From Flavobacterium amnicola (GTDB taxonomy: Bacteria; Bacteroidota; Bacteroidia; Flavobacteriales; Flavobacteriaceae), in the NCBI RefSeq assembly GCF_004122165.1, contig NZ_SBKO01000004.1:62001-126000 (forward strand): 64,000 nucleotides of DNA, given 5' to 3'. The notes under the pieces were generated by a model, which saw only the letters and a program-made list of their open reading frames with translations, ran no database searches and was not told the DNA's origin. The position numbers and the translations under genes are program-made. This document shows, piece after piece, positions 45,121 through 53,602 of this stretch (positions within the stretch are counted from its first letter, which is position 1; the number at the start of each line of letters is the position of its first letter).

Positions 45121-45882
45121 TTAACTGTATAGCTTTTCTTTTTCTTCTTTGTTGGGATAATTGATCAGTACGGCTTTATAAACCCCTTTAAACACAAATA
45201 AACTTCCAGCCGCAACACCGATAATTTTATGTTTATCAATCACTTTTTTAATATCTTGTAAAGTGCCTGCACCTCCCAAAACGGTCACAGGAATGGTTAA
45301 GTTCTCGACCATTTTATCAATTAAATTCATATCATAGCCTTTCATTACGCCATCTTGATCAATGGAGTTGATGATAATTTCACCTGCTCCCAATCGTTGC
45401 GCTTCTTCGGCAAATTTAACTGGGTTGACACCTGTTGCTTTTTTTCCGTTATGAATGTATACTTCATAGCCTCCTAAGAGTTTTTTCTTCACATCAATCA
45501 CTACGATAACACTTTGTGAACCTACTCGATTGGCAATTTCCGTAATTAAAGATGGATTTTGAATTACTGCAGAACTTAAAGCGATTTTTTCAATCCCTAA
45601 TCCGAATATTTTTTGTGCTTGTTCTACGGTTTTTACGCCTCCTCCATAACACAAAGGCATTCTGGATTGGTTGGCTAACTTTTCAATTAAGGCATAGTTT
45701 GGTTCATTTCCTTGAACACTTGCATCAATATCAAACACAGCCAATTCATCTACTTCCTTTTCATTAAATATTTTAACGGCATTTATGGGATCGCCGACAT
45801 ATTTTGGATTTTTGAAGTTCACTGTTTTTACCAAACCATTATCGTGAACTAAAAGACTGGGAATTATTCTTGGTCTAAGCAT
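45121..45882 (-). CDS. wbuZ: HisF-like cyclase-fold subunit for acetamidino sugar (WbuZ/HisF2)
   Basis: A 253-residue TIM-barrel protein homologous to HisF, with RIIPSLLVHDNGLVKTVNF (about 4-22), VDELAVFDIDAS (about 43-54), VVIDVKKKLLGGYEVYIHNG and GAGEIIINSIDQDG. The catalytic aspartate of true HisF (LDV in the first strand) is replaced by leucine here, as in the WbuZ/HisF2 branch. It should receive ammonia from the HisH-like partner (45885) and pass it to the WbuX-like amidotransferase (46493), instead of making histidine. Spacing to neighbours is 2-3 bases. Confidence 0.88.
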   Translation of the reverse strand: MLRPRIIPSLLVHDNGLVKTVNFKNPKYVGDPINAVKIFNEKEVDELAVFDIDASVQGNEPNYALIEKLANQSRMPLCYGGGVKTVEQAQKIFGLGIEKIALSSAVIQNPSLITEIANRVGSQSVIVVIDVKKKLLGGYEVYIHNGKKATGVNPVKFAEEAQRLGAGEIIINSIDQDGVMKGYDMNLIDKMVENLTIPVTVLGGAGTLQDIKKVIDKHKIIGVAAGSLFVFKGVYKAVLINYPNKEEKEKLYS

Positions 45883-45884
45883 AC

Positions 45885-46496
45885 TTATAATTTAGCAAAG
45901 TTATGTAACAATTCTTCTCCGTAATGGTGGCTTTTTTCTGGATGAAATTGAATTCCGTATACATTTTCATGATTGGCAGCAGAAGTAAACGAAATACCAT
46001 AATTGGAAGTCGCTAAAATATCTTTAGGATCATTGCATTCAAAATAAAAACTATGCAAAAAATAAAAAATTGCATCCTTTTCTAATCCTTTGAATAACGG
46101 ATGTTCAGAAGGATGTACGTCATTCCAACCCATATGTGGCAATTTGGTTCGCTGATGGATGGTTGATTCATCAAATTTTCTAATATTAGCGTCAATCCAC
46201 TTCAAACCTTCCAACTGACCTTCGTCGCTTTTATTGCCCATCATTTGCATTCCGACACAAATACCAATTACAGGAATCTTTTTTTCCAATACAAGTTCAT
46301 CCAATTTTGCTCGCATTCCTGAATTGTTCAACTGTGACATGGCATAATCAAAATGACCTACCCCGGGCAAAATCAACTTTTGCGCGTCTTCTAAATCCTG
46401 AGGTGTTTTTGCAATTTTTGTAGGGATATCTAATCTTTTGTATACATTTTGAAACGCATAGATATTTCCAACCCCATAATCTATAATAGTAATCAT
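45885..46496 (-). CDS. wbuY: HisH-like glutaminase subunit (WbuY/HisH2)
   Basis: A 203-residue class I glutamine amidotransferase. The nucleophile is Cys80 in VIGICVGMQMMG, and the remaining triad residues are His185 and Glu187 in GIQFHPEKSHH. The oxyanion-type loop ILPGVGHFDYAMSQL is at about 42-56. It releases ammonia from glutamine for the paired HisF-like protein. Location between wbuX and wbuZ, and overlap of four bases with the former, show a dedicated role in amidino-sugar formation, not in histidine synthesis. Confidence 0.92.
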   Translation of the reverse strand: MITIIDYGVGNIYAFQNVYKRLDIPTKIAKTPQDLEDAQKLILPGVGHFDYAMSQLNNSGMRAKLDELVLEKKIPVIGICVGMQMMGNKSDEGQLEGLKWIDANIRKFDESTIHQRTKLPHMGWNDVHPSEHPLFKGLEKDAIFYFLHSFYFECNDPKDILATSNYGISFTSAANHENVYGIQFHPEKSHHYGEELLHNFAKL

Positions 46497-47638
46497 CTAA
46501 ACAATCTTTTTTCTAACCCTAATTTCATCATTACTTTAGAGCCTAATTTAATGATTCCCATCTTATTCTTATAGTCTTTATAGGTTTTATTTGGACCTTC
46601 GAATATTTTTTGAAGTTCCTCTACCGTTAAATCCAATTTATGCGCTACGTATTCAAATTCTTTTTGTAAAAATTCTTCCGACAATTCAGGTCTTGAAATT
46701 CTATCCAACGCTTCTTCTCTTGTCATTTGCCCCGTAAGAATTAAGCTTGAAAAGTGCGCTCTTCTTTTTTCGAAACCAAATTTTCTTGGCAACCAAAAAT
46801 CTTCATAAAAACGAGTAAATCTAGACTCGTGGTGTTTGTGTTGAAAGCTTTCCCATCCGAATTTATCGAACAACAATTGCTCCACATCTTTTTTGATATA
46901 AGGCACTAGATTTAAAGGTTTGAAAACTTTCATTCCCAAAACATATCGATAATAAATTTTATAACTCAAAATATCCACTAACGGAAAAGTCTTGAGTGGT
47001 TTTTTCCCAAATTTAGAGTGGATATCATTGACCAAAACGGTGTCAATTCCCGGAAAACCACCCCATTCTTCTGGCTCTCTACAACATTCTGTAGAAAAAT
47101 TTCCGCCAGTTAGGACGTATTTAATTTTATTCTGTTTGGCGAATTTATACAGTCCGGAGAAAAAAGCATAATCCTGAGGCAAGTCTTGATCGGCAATTTG
47201 CGATTTTAGAAAGGCAACCTGAAGGTCTTTCATTTCTTGCCAATTAATAACATCAGTATATAAATCTAAGCCTAATCCGTTGATTAATTTTTCAATGTTT
47301 CCTACTGCTTTATCGGTATTCCAACCCGCATCGACATGAAATATCAAAGGTCTTAAACCCATAATTTCTTTGGCAACGTAAGCGGCATAAGAACTATCCA
47401 ATCCACCGCTAAGACCGATGATACAATCAAAATCCCTGTTTTTTCCGTCTTTTTTGATTTTTTCGGCAACACTCATCAGTTCCTTATAACCTCTTTCGTC
47501 GATATGCCAATTGGGTTCAATATTTTGTTTAAAGTTAACGTAATAATCGCTTTCCCCTTTTTCATTAAAAACAATGTTTGGATCGGATGTATCCATAATT
47601 GTTTTGGTACACATTTGGTAAGGTTTATTCGTATTCAT
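46493..47638 (-). CDS. wbuX: N-acetyl sugar amidotransferase (WbuX/WbpG/LfnA/PseA family)
   Basis: A 381-residue PP-loop ATP pyrophosphatase. The PP-loop is IIGLSGGLDSSYAAYVA with SGGLDSS at residues 77-83, and family cysteines include YQMCTKTIMDTSDP near the N-terminus and STECCREPEEWGG (about 205-217). It activates the N-acetyl carbonyl of a sugar with ATP and replaces oxygen with ammonia delivered by HisH/HisF-like partners, giving an acetamidino group. The order wbuX-wbuY-wbuZ-fnlA strongly suggests L-FucNAm as product. A promoter box lies 19 bases upstream. Confidence 0.92.
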   Translation of the reverse strand: MNTNKPYQMCTKTIMDTSDPNIVFNEKGESDYYVNFKQNIEPNWHIDERGYKELMSVAEKIKKDGKNRDFDCIIGLSGGLDSSYAAYVAKEIMGLRPLIFHVDAGWNTDKAVGNIEKLINGLGLDLYTDVINWQEMKDLQVAFLKSQIADQDLPQDYAFFSGLYKFAKQNKIKYVLTGGNFSTECCREPEEWGGFPGIDTVLVNDIHSKFGKKPLKTFPLVDILSYKIYYRYVLGMKVFKPLNLVPYIKKDVEQLLFDKFGWESFQHKHHESRFTRFYEDFWLPRKFGFEKRRAHFSSLILTGQMTREEALDRISRPELSEEFLQKEFEYVAHKLDLTVEELQKIFEGPNKTYKDYKNKMGIIKLGSKVMMKLGLEKRLFR

Positions 47639-47657
47639 GTATTATAATTATTTTATG

Positions 47658-47665
47658 CAAATGTA
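47658..47665 (-). promoter_or_regulatory. Candidate -7 promoter box for the wbuX-fnl operon
   Basis: On the minus strand the sequence reads TACATTTG, an exact TAnnTTTG match, 19 bases before the wbuX ATG (47638). The TTG upstream is only 12 bases away, shorter than the usual spacing, so the -33 element is uncertain. The 66-base gap after the lipoprotein gene supports a fresh promoter here. Confidence 0.55.
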
Positions 47666-47704
47666 AAATTTTAAAGACAACTTAACTTATTGTTTTGATA
47701 ACTT

Positions 47705-48643
47705 TTAATGAATTAAAAGCGGTTTGACAATTTTTGCCTTTTCTATATAATTTTTATCGTTATACTTGATATAAACGGTTTTTGTTCCTTTGAATTCCTT
47801 GTTGATATTCATTCCGTCTTTTCTACCGTAAAAATAAGTATCGGCGGCCCACCAAACAATTCCGTCAACATTATGTCTGTTATACTCACAACTTACAATT
47901 TTATTGATATAATCTTCCCAAAAAGAATTTTCCATTAGTGACCAACCTAGTTTTTCGTTGCTGGGATGAAATCGATGCAACACAAATGGATAAACGGGTT
48001 TGTGATATTTTCTACCTAATTCAATAGATTTTTCAACATTAGAAGAAATGTATTCGGAATTTTTTAGAGTCCCTACAATACCATCATCGTAAAACATGTA
48101 CATAGAAGGAAAAAACACATCAACTTCTTTCAACAACTTATCAATTTTATCATTTCGGTCTAAAAATCCCGTCATGGTTTCCCAATAGGTAGTAAATGGA
48201 ATAGCATAAAACCCCCATTTTACATTTGGCCTTGTTTTTTTTGCAAATTGAACGATGCCTATAAATAATTGTTGCGCTTTAATAAAATCTTCATCCGTTG
48301 TTTCGTTGTTACAAATTTTTTCTAAATAGGGACTTTCAAGATCAATAAAGCAATATCCGTTTTGATTTTTATTTGGAAATTTTTCAGAAATAAATTTTTT
48401 AAATTTTAGCGTATCTATTTTATATTCTTCAGTTGATAAGAACATTTTCTCGTCGACATAATTAACATATTCCATCTCATTTTTTTGGGCGAATTGTTTC
48501 ATTTCATCACCATAATCAAGAATTGAATATAAAAATTTTTGCTCAATATTTGCATCAACATCATTTCGATTGTTATGCTTTGTTTTGGGCAAACAAGAAA
48601 TAGCCAAAACAAAAAGCAATAGGATAGTTAAATTCTTATTCAT
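47705..48643 (-). CDS. Lipoprotein with GH56 hyaluronidase-like features
   Basis: A 312-residue lipoprotein (lipobox LAISC, Cys17). Its central part lines up by eye with GH56 hyaluronidases: CFIDLESP (Asp101, Glu103) against VIDWExW; a run to RPNVKWGFYAIPF (139-150) against RPxGLWGFYGFPDCYN; VDVFFPSMYMF (174-184) against SRALYPSIYMP; PVYPFVLHRFH (216-226); and DGIVWWAADT (260-269) against GVVLWVSW. The GH56 catalytic pair Asp-x-Glu, a Tyr and a Trp are thus conserved. I infer a periplasmic or surface hexosaminidase acting on a HexNAc-uronic acid glycan. It has its own leader and sits between a decayed gene and wbuX. Confidence 0.65.
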   Translation of the reverse strand: MNKNLTILLLFVLAISCLPKTKHNNRNDVDANIEQKFLYSILDYGDEMKQFAQKNEMEYVNYVDEKMFLSTEEYKIDTLKFKKFISEKFPNKNQNGYCFIDLESPYLEKICNNETTDEDFIKAQQLFIGIVQFAKKTRPNVKWGFYAIPFTTYWETMTGFLDRNDKIDKLLKEVDVFFPSMYMFYDDGIVGTLKNSEYISSNVEKSIELGRKYHKPVYPFVLHRFHPSNEKLGWSLMENSFWEDYINKIVSCEYNRHNVDGIVWWAADTYFYGRKDGMNINKEFKGTKTVYIKYNDKNYIEKAKIVKPLLIH

Positions 48644-48725
48644 AGCACAATTGATTAACCTTTAACACAGTTAATTTACATATTTTATATTTACCAATTT
48701 TAATAAAATTTAGCCATTAAATCGC

Positions 48726-49016
48726 TTACAACCTTCTCTTTTTCAAAAACTCTGCTACAACCGCTTTTACAGTTTTATTAAAAAACTAATTATCAGACTC
48801 CTAAATTTCTAATCTGTCAATATTGTGGTCTTTAAAAGTAGTTCAAATTTTAGTTTTATACGTGTTAAAAGCATTTTTTGGAGTAATGTAATCGGCTTTT
48901 AGGTCGCATAAATTTATACAAGTGCTTTCCAAATTTACATAATCAACAACTGTATCATTAAGATTCGTTACGAAATAGTTTGAAATTTGAATCCATCTTG
49001 ATTTTGGCGAAGTATT
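48726..49016 (-). pseudogene. Decayed coding remnant of unknown family
   Basis: This lies in the 407-base gap between the GH56-like gene and the acyltransferase gene. One minus-strand frame from 49016 gives 57 open codons (start NTSPKSRWIQISNYFVT, later LCDLKADYITPKNAFNTY) ended by TGA at 48843. The same frame then continues with coding-like sequence (TTFKDHNIDRLEI, later FFNKTVKAVVAEFLKKRRL) past TAG codons at 48801 and 48786 to TAA at 48726. No start codon is seen, and a TAA at 49017 precedes it. The residue mix looks like real protein, so I read it as the 3' end of a dead gene. The rest of the gap shows no feature. Confidence 0.5.
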
Positions 49017-49050
49017 TTAATCTGTAACTTAAAAAAAGAACACTATTAGT

Positions 49051-50193
49051 TTAGGAAAATAAAATCTTCTTCTTGCATTTTTTTACCCAATCTTTGTCCA
49101 TACACGGTCTTTCAACTAATAAGAAAAACAGGGAAGACAACATGATTATAAGAATTAGCAATAAAATGGAATAAATTGAAACGTTTACAAAAGCATTATT
49201 AGAAAAAGAAAACTTGACAAGCGGATTTCCAAACATACTAATAATTGGGTAGTGAAGTAAGTAGATGGTATAACACATCCCGCCAATATTGGTAATTACG
49301 TTTAAAGTTAAAAATTTAAATATTTTATGAAATAGTACATAGTAATACAAAAAGAAAATACTGATGAGTTGAATGCCTTCCCAAACAAATTTTAGCTGAT
49401 TTGAATTAAAATCGGACTCATCAAATATCCAAATAATTGCGAAACAGCATAAACCGATTAAATAGTCCCATTTTGTTTTTGAAAACAATTCGGTTTTTGA
49501 AACGTTTAAATCTGCCAATATAAAACCGATAAGAAAATACTGCATGTAATTCATTACACTTATGTATTTAAAAGTAATAGTATGATTTACAATCAGAAAT
49601 AATAAAGTCAGTAGGGTTAACAATAAACGTCTTGTTTTGACTGGTTTTACAAAAAACAAATACCCCATTAAAGGAGCCAAGATATAAAACTGAATTTCCA
49701 CTTCTAAACTCCAAGTAACTGCATTTAATTTAGGCAACATACCCGGATAGAAGAAATTATGGGTATAGGTTATAGAAGCAAGATAACTCATAAACCCCTC
49801 CTGAAACGAATATTTATGTACAACAAAACAAGCTGCAAAAAACAACAAGGTCATTACCAATATGTAGGGTGGTTCTAACCTACTTAATCGTCTTGCGAAG
49901 TAGTTTTTTAAATTTATTGGCTTGGAATTAGCGATATGAAATTTTGCAAAAGGTAAGCCCAATATATATCCACTGATGACAAAAAACAATGGCACCCCAA
50001 GATGACCGTGTGATAATAGATTCTTTAAAAAAGAATAAAAAGTAGTATTCTGTTGAATGGCATCTAAATATTTTTCATTTAAAAAACCATTCAAATGATA
50101 CAATACAACACTGATTATTGCAATAAACCTTAAACCGTCAATTTCAGGAATAAAGCTTCCAGAAGAAGTAATTCTTTTAAAAGAAATTCTCAT
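49051..50193 (-). CDS. Acyltransferase 3 family membrane protein (OafA-like)
   Basis: A 380-residue protein with about ten helices. It has the family motif EIDGLRFIAIISVVLYHLNG (about 17-36), LSHGHLGVPLFFVISGYILG (about 60-79), LEPPYILVMTLLFFA and TWSLEVEIQFYILAPLMG (about 160-177). It probably O-acetylates a sugar of the Wzx/Wzy-assembled glycan. It overlaps the preceding glycosyltransferase by one base. It is only distantly similar to the other acyltransferase at 17975. The acyl acceptor is unknown. Confidence 0.9.
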   Translation of the reverse strand: MRISFKRITSSGSFIPEIDGLRFIAIISVVLYHLNGFLNEKYLDAIQQNTTFYSFLKNLLSHGHLGVPLFFVISGYILGLPFAKFHIANSKPINLKNYFARRLSRLEPPYILVMTLLFFAACFVVHKYSFQEGFMSYLASITYTHNFFYPGMLPKLNAVTWSLEVEIQFYILAPLMGYLFFVKPVKTRRLLLTLLTLLFLIVNHTITFKYISVMNYMQYFLIGFILADLNVSKTELFSKTKWDYLIGLCCFAIIWIFDESDFNSNQLKFVWEGIQLISIFFLYYYVLFHKIFKFLTLNVITNIGGMCYTIYLLHYPIISMFGNPLVKFSFSNNAFVNVSIYSILLLILIIMLSSLFFLLVERPCMDKDWVKKCKKKILFS

Positions 50194-51296
50194 TATTTGT
50201 TACGATAAAATTGGTCAAAAAGGTCTAAAAACGATTTTCTAAAAATAGAAACTCTGTATTTTTCATCCGCTTCTTTTCTATTGTTTAATGCTATATCAAT
50301 CAGACTTTCCTTTTGTGTAATTAAATTCTCAATGGCTTTCTGAATAGACGGAACGGATTTCTTTTCTACCACAAATCCATTTCGATTGTCAGCAAACACA
50401 TAAGGTATTCCACTGTGGTAACTTGTAATCACAACACAACCTGCTGCATACGCTTCAAAAATACTAAAAGGCTGACCTTCAAACGGATAATAGGTTGGTA
50501 AACAAAACACTTGCGACTGACTCAACAATTCTCTTTTTTTATCACCATCAATATAACCTAAGAAGCTAATTCGGCTTTCGTCTTTTATTTTATCTAAAAA
50601 TACTTTTTCGCTCTCTTCCGATTCGAAACCACCAACATAAACTATGTTAACCTTACTTTTTATCTCTTCTGGCAAACTTATAAATGCATCTGCCAGTTCC
50701 TCATAGCCTTTACCTGGTATTAAATTGCTTAAAAACAAAATTTGTATGGAATCGTAATTTTTAAATTTTGCTTCTATTTCTTTACTATCTACAAATAAAT
50801 AATCTTCGGCAAAATTGGGAATGATGTGTATTTTGTCTTCAGAAATAACTCTTTTGAAAGCTTCTAAATTCATTTCTCCTTCAATAACAACGCCACCAAT
50901 TTTACTTAAGAAGAATTTATTAATTTTTTGCTGTATTCCATTACCACTCAATATCGTTCTCATACCCGTTCCACCTAACATGTGTACAAAAATTTTGTGA
51001 CGACTATTAAAACACAAGGCGCAAATGGCTAGATCTCTCATATTTCCGAAGAAAGATTCTGCTAACGACAAATAAATAATATCGTTGTTCCTTCTTTTCT
51101 TCCATACTTGAAATAGCACTTTTATAATCGTAATAAGTCGGCTGTACGAATCGACTCCATGTTTCAAACTTTCTTTCCCAAGATTAATCAATTCCACTTC
51201 GTGTTTTTCTTCCCGAAGGGCATCCATCAATGTTTTACTGGCTCTTGCTTGACCACTAATTACAGGATAAACTGCTGCTATATATAATATTCTCAT
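50193..51296 (-). CDS. Glycosyltransferase family 4
   Basis: A 367-residue GT-B enzyme with ILYIAAVYPVISGQARASKT at the N-terminus (about 3-22), a central ILFLSNLIPGKGYEELADAF (about 185-204), VYVGGFESEESEKVFLDKI, and the donor motif EGQPFSIFEAYAAGCVVITS (about 274-293). There is no membrane segment. It is one base from the preceding glycosyltransferase gene and belongs to the Wzx/Wzy block. Substrates are unknown. Confidence 0.87.
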   Translation of the reverse strand: MRILYIAAVYPVISGQARASKTLMDALREEKHEVELINLGKESLKHGVDSYSRLITIIKVLFQVWKKRRNNDIIYLSLAESFFGNMRDLAICALCFNSRHKIFVHMLGGTGMRTILSGNGIQQKINKFFLSKIGGVVIEGEMNLEAFKRVISEDKIHIIPNFAEDYLFVDSKEIEAKFKNYDSIQILFLSNLIPGKGYEELADAFISLPEEIKSKVNIVYVGGFESEESEKVFLDKIKDESRISFLGYIDGDKKRELLSQSQVFCLPTYYPFEGQPFSIFEAYAAGCVVITSYHSGIPYVFADNRNGFVVEKKSVPSIQKAIENLITQKESLIDIALNNRKEADEKYRVSIFRKSFLDLFDQFYRNK

Positions 51297-51297
51297 A

Positions 51298-52422
51298 CTA
51301 CTTTAAAGTATTAATCATTTTAAAAAATTGTTGAGACATAATCTCAGTATTGTTTTTATGTCGGACAACATTATAAACATTCTGTTTCATTGCTTCCATT
51401 TTGCTTTCATTTTTCAATGCAAATATGATTTTATTTGCCAAATCTACAGGATCATTTTCTTTGAACAATAAACCTGTTTTATTTTCCTCAAACAAAAAGA
51501 CTTCAGGAGAATGATTCATAATGTTATCATGTATGATTACCGGAAGCGAATAACCGAATGAATTGAATATGGTTAACCCCATAAAGCCTGGATGAATTAA
51601 TACTTTTGAAAGTAAAAACCAAGGGCTTTTTTTATCTTCTTCGTAGATTTCACCTAAAAAAAGAATATTATTTTGTAGTCCTTCTGTTTGGGCAGCCGTC
51701 TTCAACACTTCTATTTCTGTACCATTACCGATGATTACCCATAAAACATCAGGAATAGTGGTTACCACTTTTTGCAAAGCTTCTAAAGCAAGAGCGTGAT
51801 TGTTTGCTTTATTAACTCTACCAGAAGAAATAATGATATTTTGCGACTCAATATTGTGTTGCTTCTTAAACGCTTCCAATTTGTCCTTGTTCCAATTACT
51901 TCGAGTATTGTCAATTTCATCTTGATTGAGTCCGTTGTTTATGGCAATTATATTCTTACGTTCAAATTTTTTATCATTAAGAATTTCGACATCCTTTTCG
52001 GTGTACATTAAAAAATTATCAAAAATGCGCCACCAAGTCCTTCTCACCCATTGCAAAGCAGAATTTCCGTGTGCGCTGTACACATTACTCCAAATGACTA
52101 TTTTTTTTCCAAACAATCGAAATAATGTAGAAAGCAATGCCATAGTAACATGTCTCACATTTCCATCTACAACCAAAATATCATATTTCCATAAGGTAAA
52201 TATTGGTAGAAAATGAAAAACAAGACTGTCGTTTTGAAATGGCGACCAATACTTTAATAAAACAACACGCTCTCCATACTGTTCATGTATAGGTTTAAGA
52301 TTAGATCCAGGTACAGATTTCTGGCAAAAAACAGTTACTTCGTGGCTTTCATTAGTAAAAACACGGTTGTAAAAATCCTTGCGATAGGTAGGAATGACAT
52401 TAGTAAGTACGGCTACTTTCAT
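51298..52422 (-). CDS. Glycosyltransferase family 4-like
   Basis: A 374-residue GT-B enzyme starting VAVLTNVIPTYRKDFYNRVF (about 3-22). The central IIISSGRVNKANNHALALEA (about 201-220) and VLWVIIGNGTEIEVLKTAA begin the donor domain. The usual glutamate motif is modified (HPGFMGLTIFNSFGYSLPVI), as in some capsule transferases where one Glu is missing. Its start overlaps the polymerase gene at 52400 by 23 bases. It probably adds one sugar of the repeat unit polymerized by that neighbour. Confidence 0.8.
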   Translation of the reverse strand: MKVAVLTNVIPTYRKDFYNRVFTNESHEVTVFCQKSVPGSNLKPIHEQYGERVVLLKYWSPFQNDSLVFHFLPIFTLWKYDILVVDGNVRHVTMALLSTLFRLFGKKIVIWSNVYSAHGNSALQWVRRTWWRIFDNFLMYTEKDVEILNDKKFERKNIIAINNGLNQDEIDNTRSNWNKDKLEAFKKQHNIESQNIIISSGRVNKANNHALALEALQKVVTTIPDVLWVIIGNGTEIEVLKTAAQTEGLQNNILFLGEIYEEDKKSPWFLLSKVLIHPGFMGLTIFNSFGYSLPVIIHDNIMNHSPEVFLFEENKTGLLFKENDPVDLANKIIFALKNESKMEAMKQNVYNVVRHKNNTEIMSQQFFKMINTLK

Positions 52423-53602
52423 TTCGTACTATGTATTTAGTAGATTGGTATGTGAGAATTATCGCGGCTAAATTCCAAAATTTAAAATTATTAGCTATGG
52501 ATCCGGATGTAAAAGTTACAATCAAATTGGATAAAAATATTAAAACCAACCAAATTATTTCTTCCTTTTTAAGTTGGACCAAAGCTTTTTTAAACGAAAC
52601 ATACAAAATGACCAAACAAAGAATACCTCCGAAAATACCCAAGGACATAAAGGATTCTACTAGCATATTATGTGGGTATACTCCATAGGGTTTCACTTCA
52701 ATAGAATCCCCTACAAATGGGCTATTGAGAAATTGCTCCCAACCTCCCTTTAAATACATAAATCTACTATAATCACTACCTCCTTCATTTGTTTGAGATT
52801 CTGTAAATCGAGCCGTAAGCATTTTAAATGCATCGTACTTGGTACTAAAATAATAAATAATTCCAATGAGAGAAATAAGAATTGGAATGACAAATTTGAG
52901 TTTTATCTTTTCGTGATTTTTATACCCAAAGAAAATCGCAATCAATATCATTTGCAATATAGGTCCTCTAGAACCCGCAATTCCCATATTAACAACGGCA
53001 AGTCCGATAGGGATTAAAAAGAAAATTTTATATCTCGATTTAGACATAATTAACAAACTGGCGATGATTAAATTCAAGGCCATATTTGAAAATACAATTG
53101 TATTTAATCCTGAATTGGCATCGGCTCTTACCCTTTCTTCTCCATTGGCATCCAAGATATATTCTTGATTATTCATCATTCCCATGATATTGATGAACAA
53201 TAGTAAGATAAAAATGATTTTCAATGATTTTCGTAATGTTTTCTCATCAATTTTAGTCAAAAGAGCTAACATAGGTAAGATACATCCCAATATTAAATAG
53301 CCCCAATAATCCAAGATTGGTAGCATAATAAGATGTCCATTCACAACTGTTTCATATAAAAAACGAAGAATGTACAAAAACATGTATAGGAACAGAAAAT
53401 TCACATTTTTATTGATCTGCATTTTTTCTTTCAGAATTATAAGCAGACAGACCAAACCAACAATTATTCTAAAGGGTACACTAATGGTTCTATTTTCAAT
53501 CTCGAAGATATCCGGAAAAAACGACAAAAACTCATACCCACATATCACGGATACTATCAGAAAAATTTTGAGTCCTTGATTTTTTACTGTACTAACTTCC
53601 AT
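52400..53602 (-). CDS. wzy: O-antigen polymerase/ligase family protein (Wzy-like), copy 1
   Basis: A 400-residue protein with about 11 helices. The external loop includes GGSDYSRFMYLKGGWEQFLN and PYGVYPHNMLVESFMSLGIF (about 300-335), and GIAGSRGPILQMILIAIF precedes it. It sits directly after the flippase gene (11-base overlap) and before two glycosyltransferases, the usual Wzx-Wzy order, so polymerase is more likely than ligase. It shares several motifs with the protein at 41327, suggesting a common origin. Confidence 0.83.
   Translation of the reverse strand: MEVSTVKNQGLKIFLIVSVICGYEFLSFFPDIFEIENRTISVPFRIIVGLVCLLIILKEKMQINKNVNFLFLYMFLYILRFLYETVVNGHLIMLPILDYWGYLILGCILPMLALLTKIDEKTLRKSLKIIFILLLFINIMGMMNNQEYILDANGEERVRADANSGLNTIVFSNMALNLIIASLLIMSKSRYKIFFLIPIGLAVVNMGIAGSRGPILQMILIAIFFGYKNHEKIKLKFVIPILISLIGIIYYFSTKYDAFKMLTARFTESQTNEGGSDYSRFMYLKGGWEQFLNSPFVGDSIEVKPYGVYPHNMLVESFMSLGIFGGILCLVILYVSFKKALVQLKKEEIIWLVLIFLSNLIVTFTSGSIANNFKFWNLAAIILTYQSTKYIVRNESSRTY

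Noticed and set aside
45121-46496. HisH and HisF as histidine biosynthesis genes
   Set aside because: No other his genes are near, HisF lacks its first catalytic Asp, and both flank an N-acetyl sugar amidotransferase gene.
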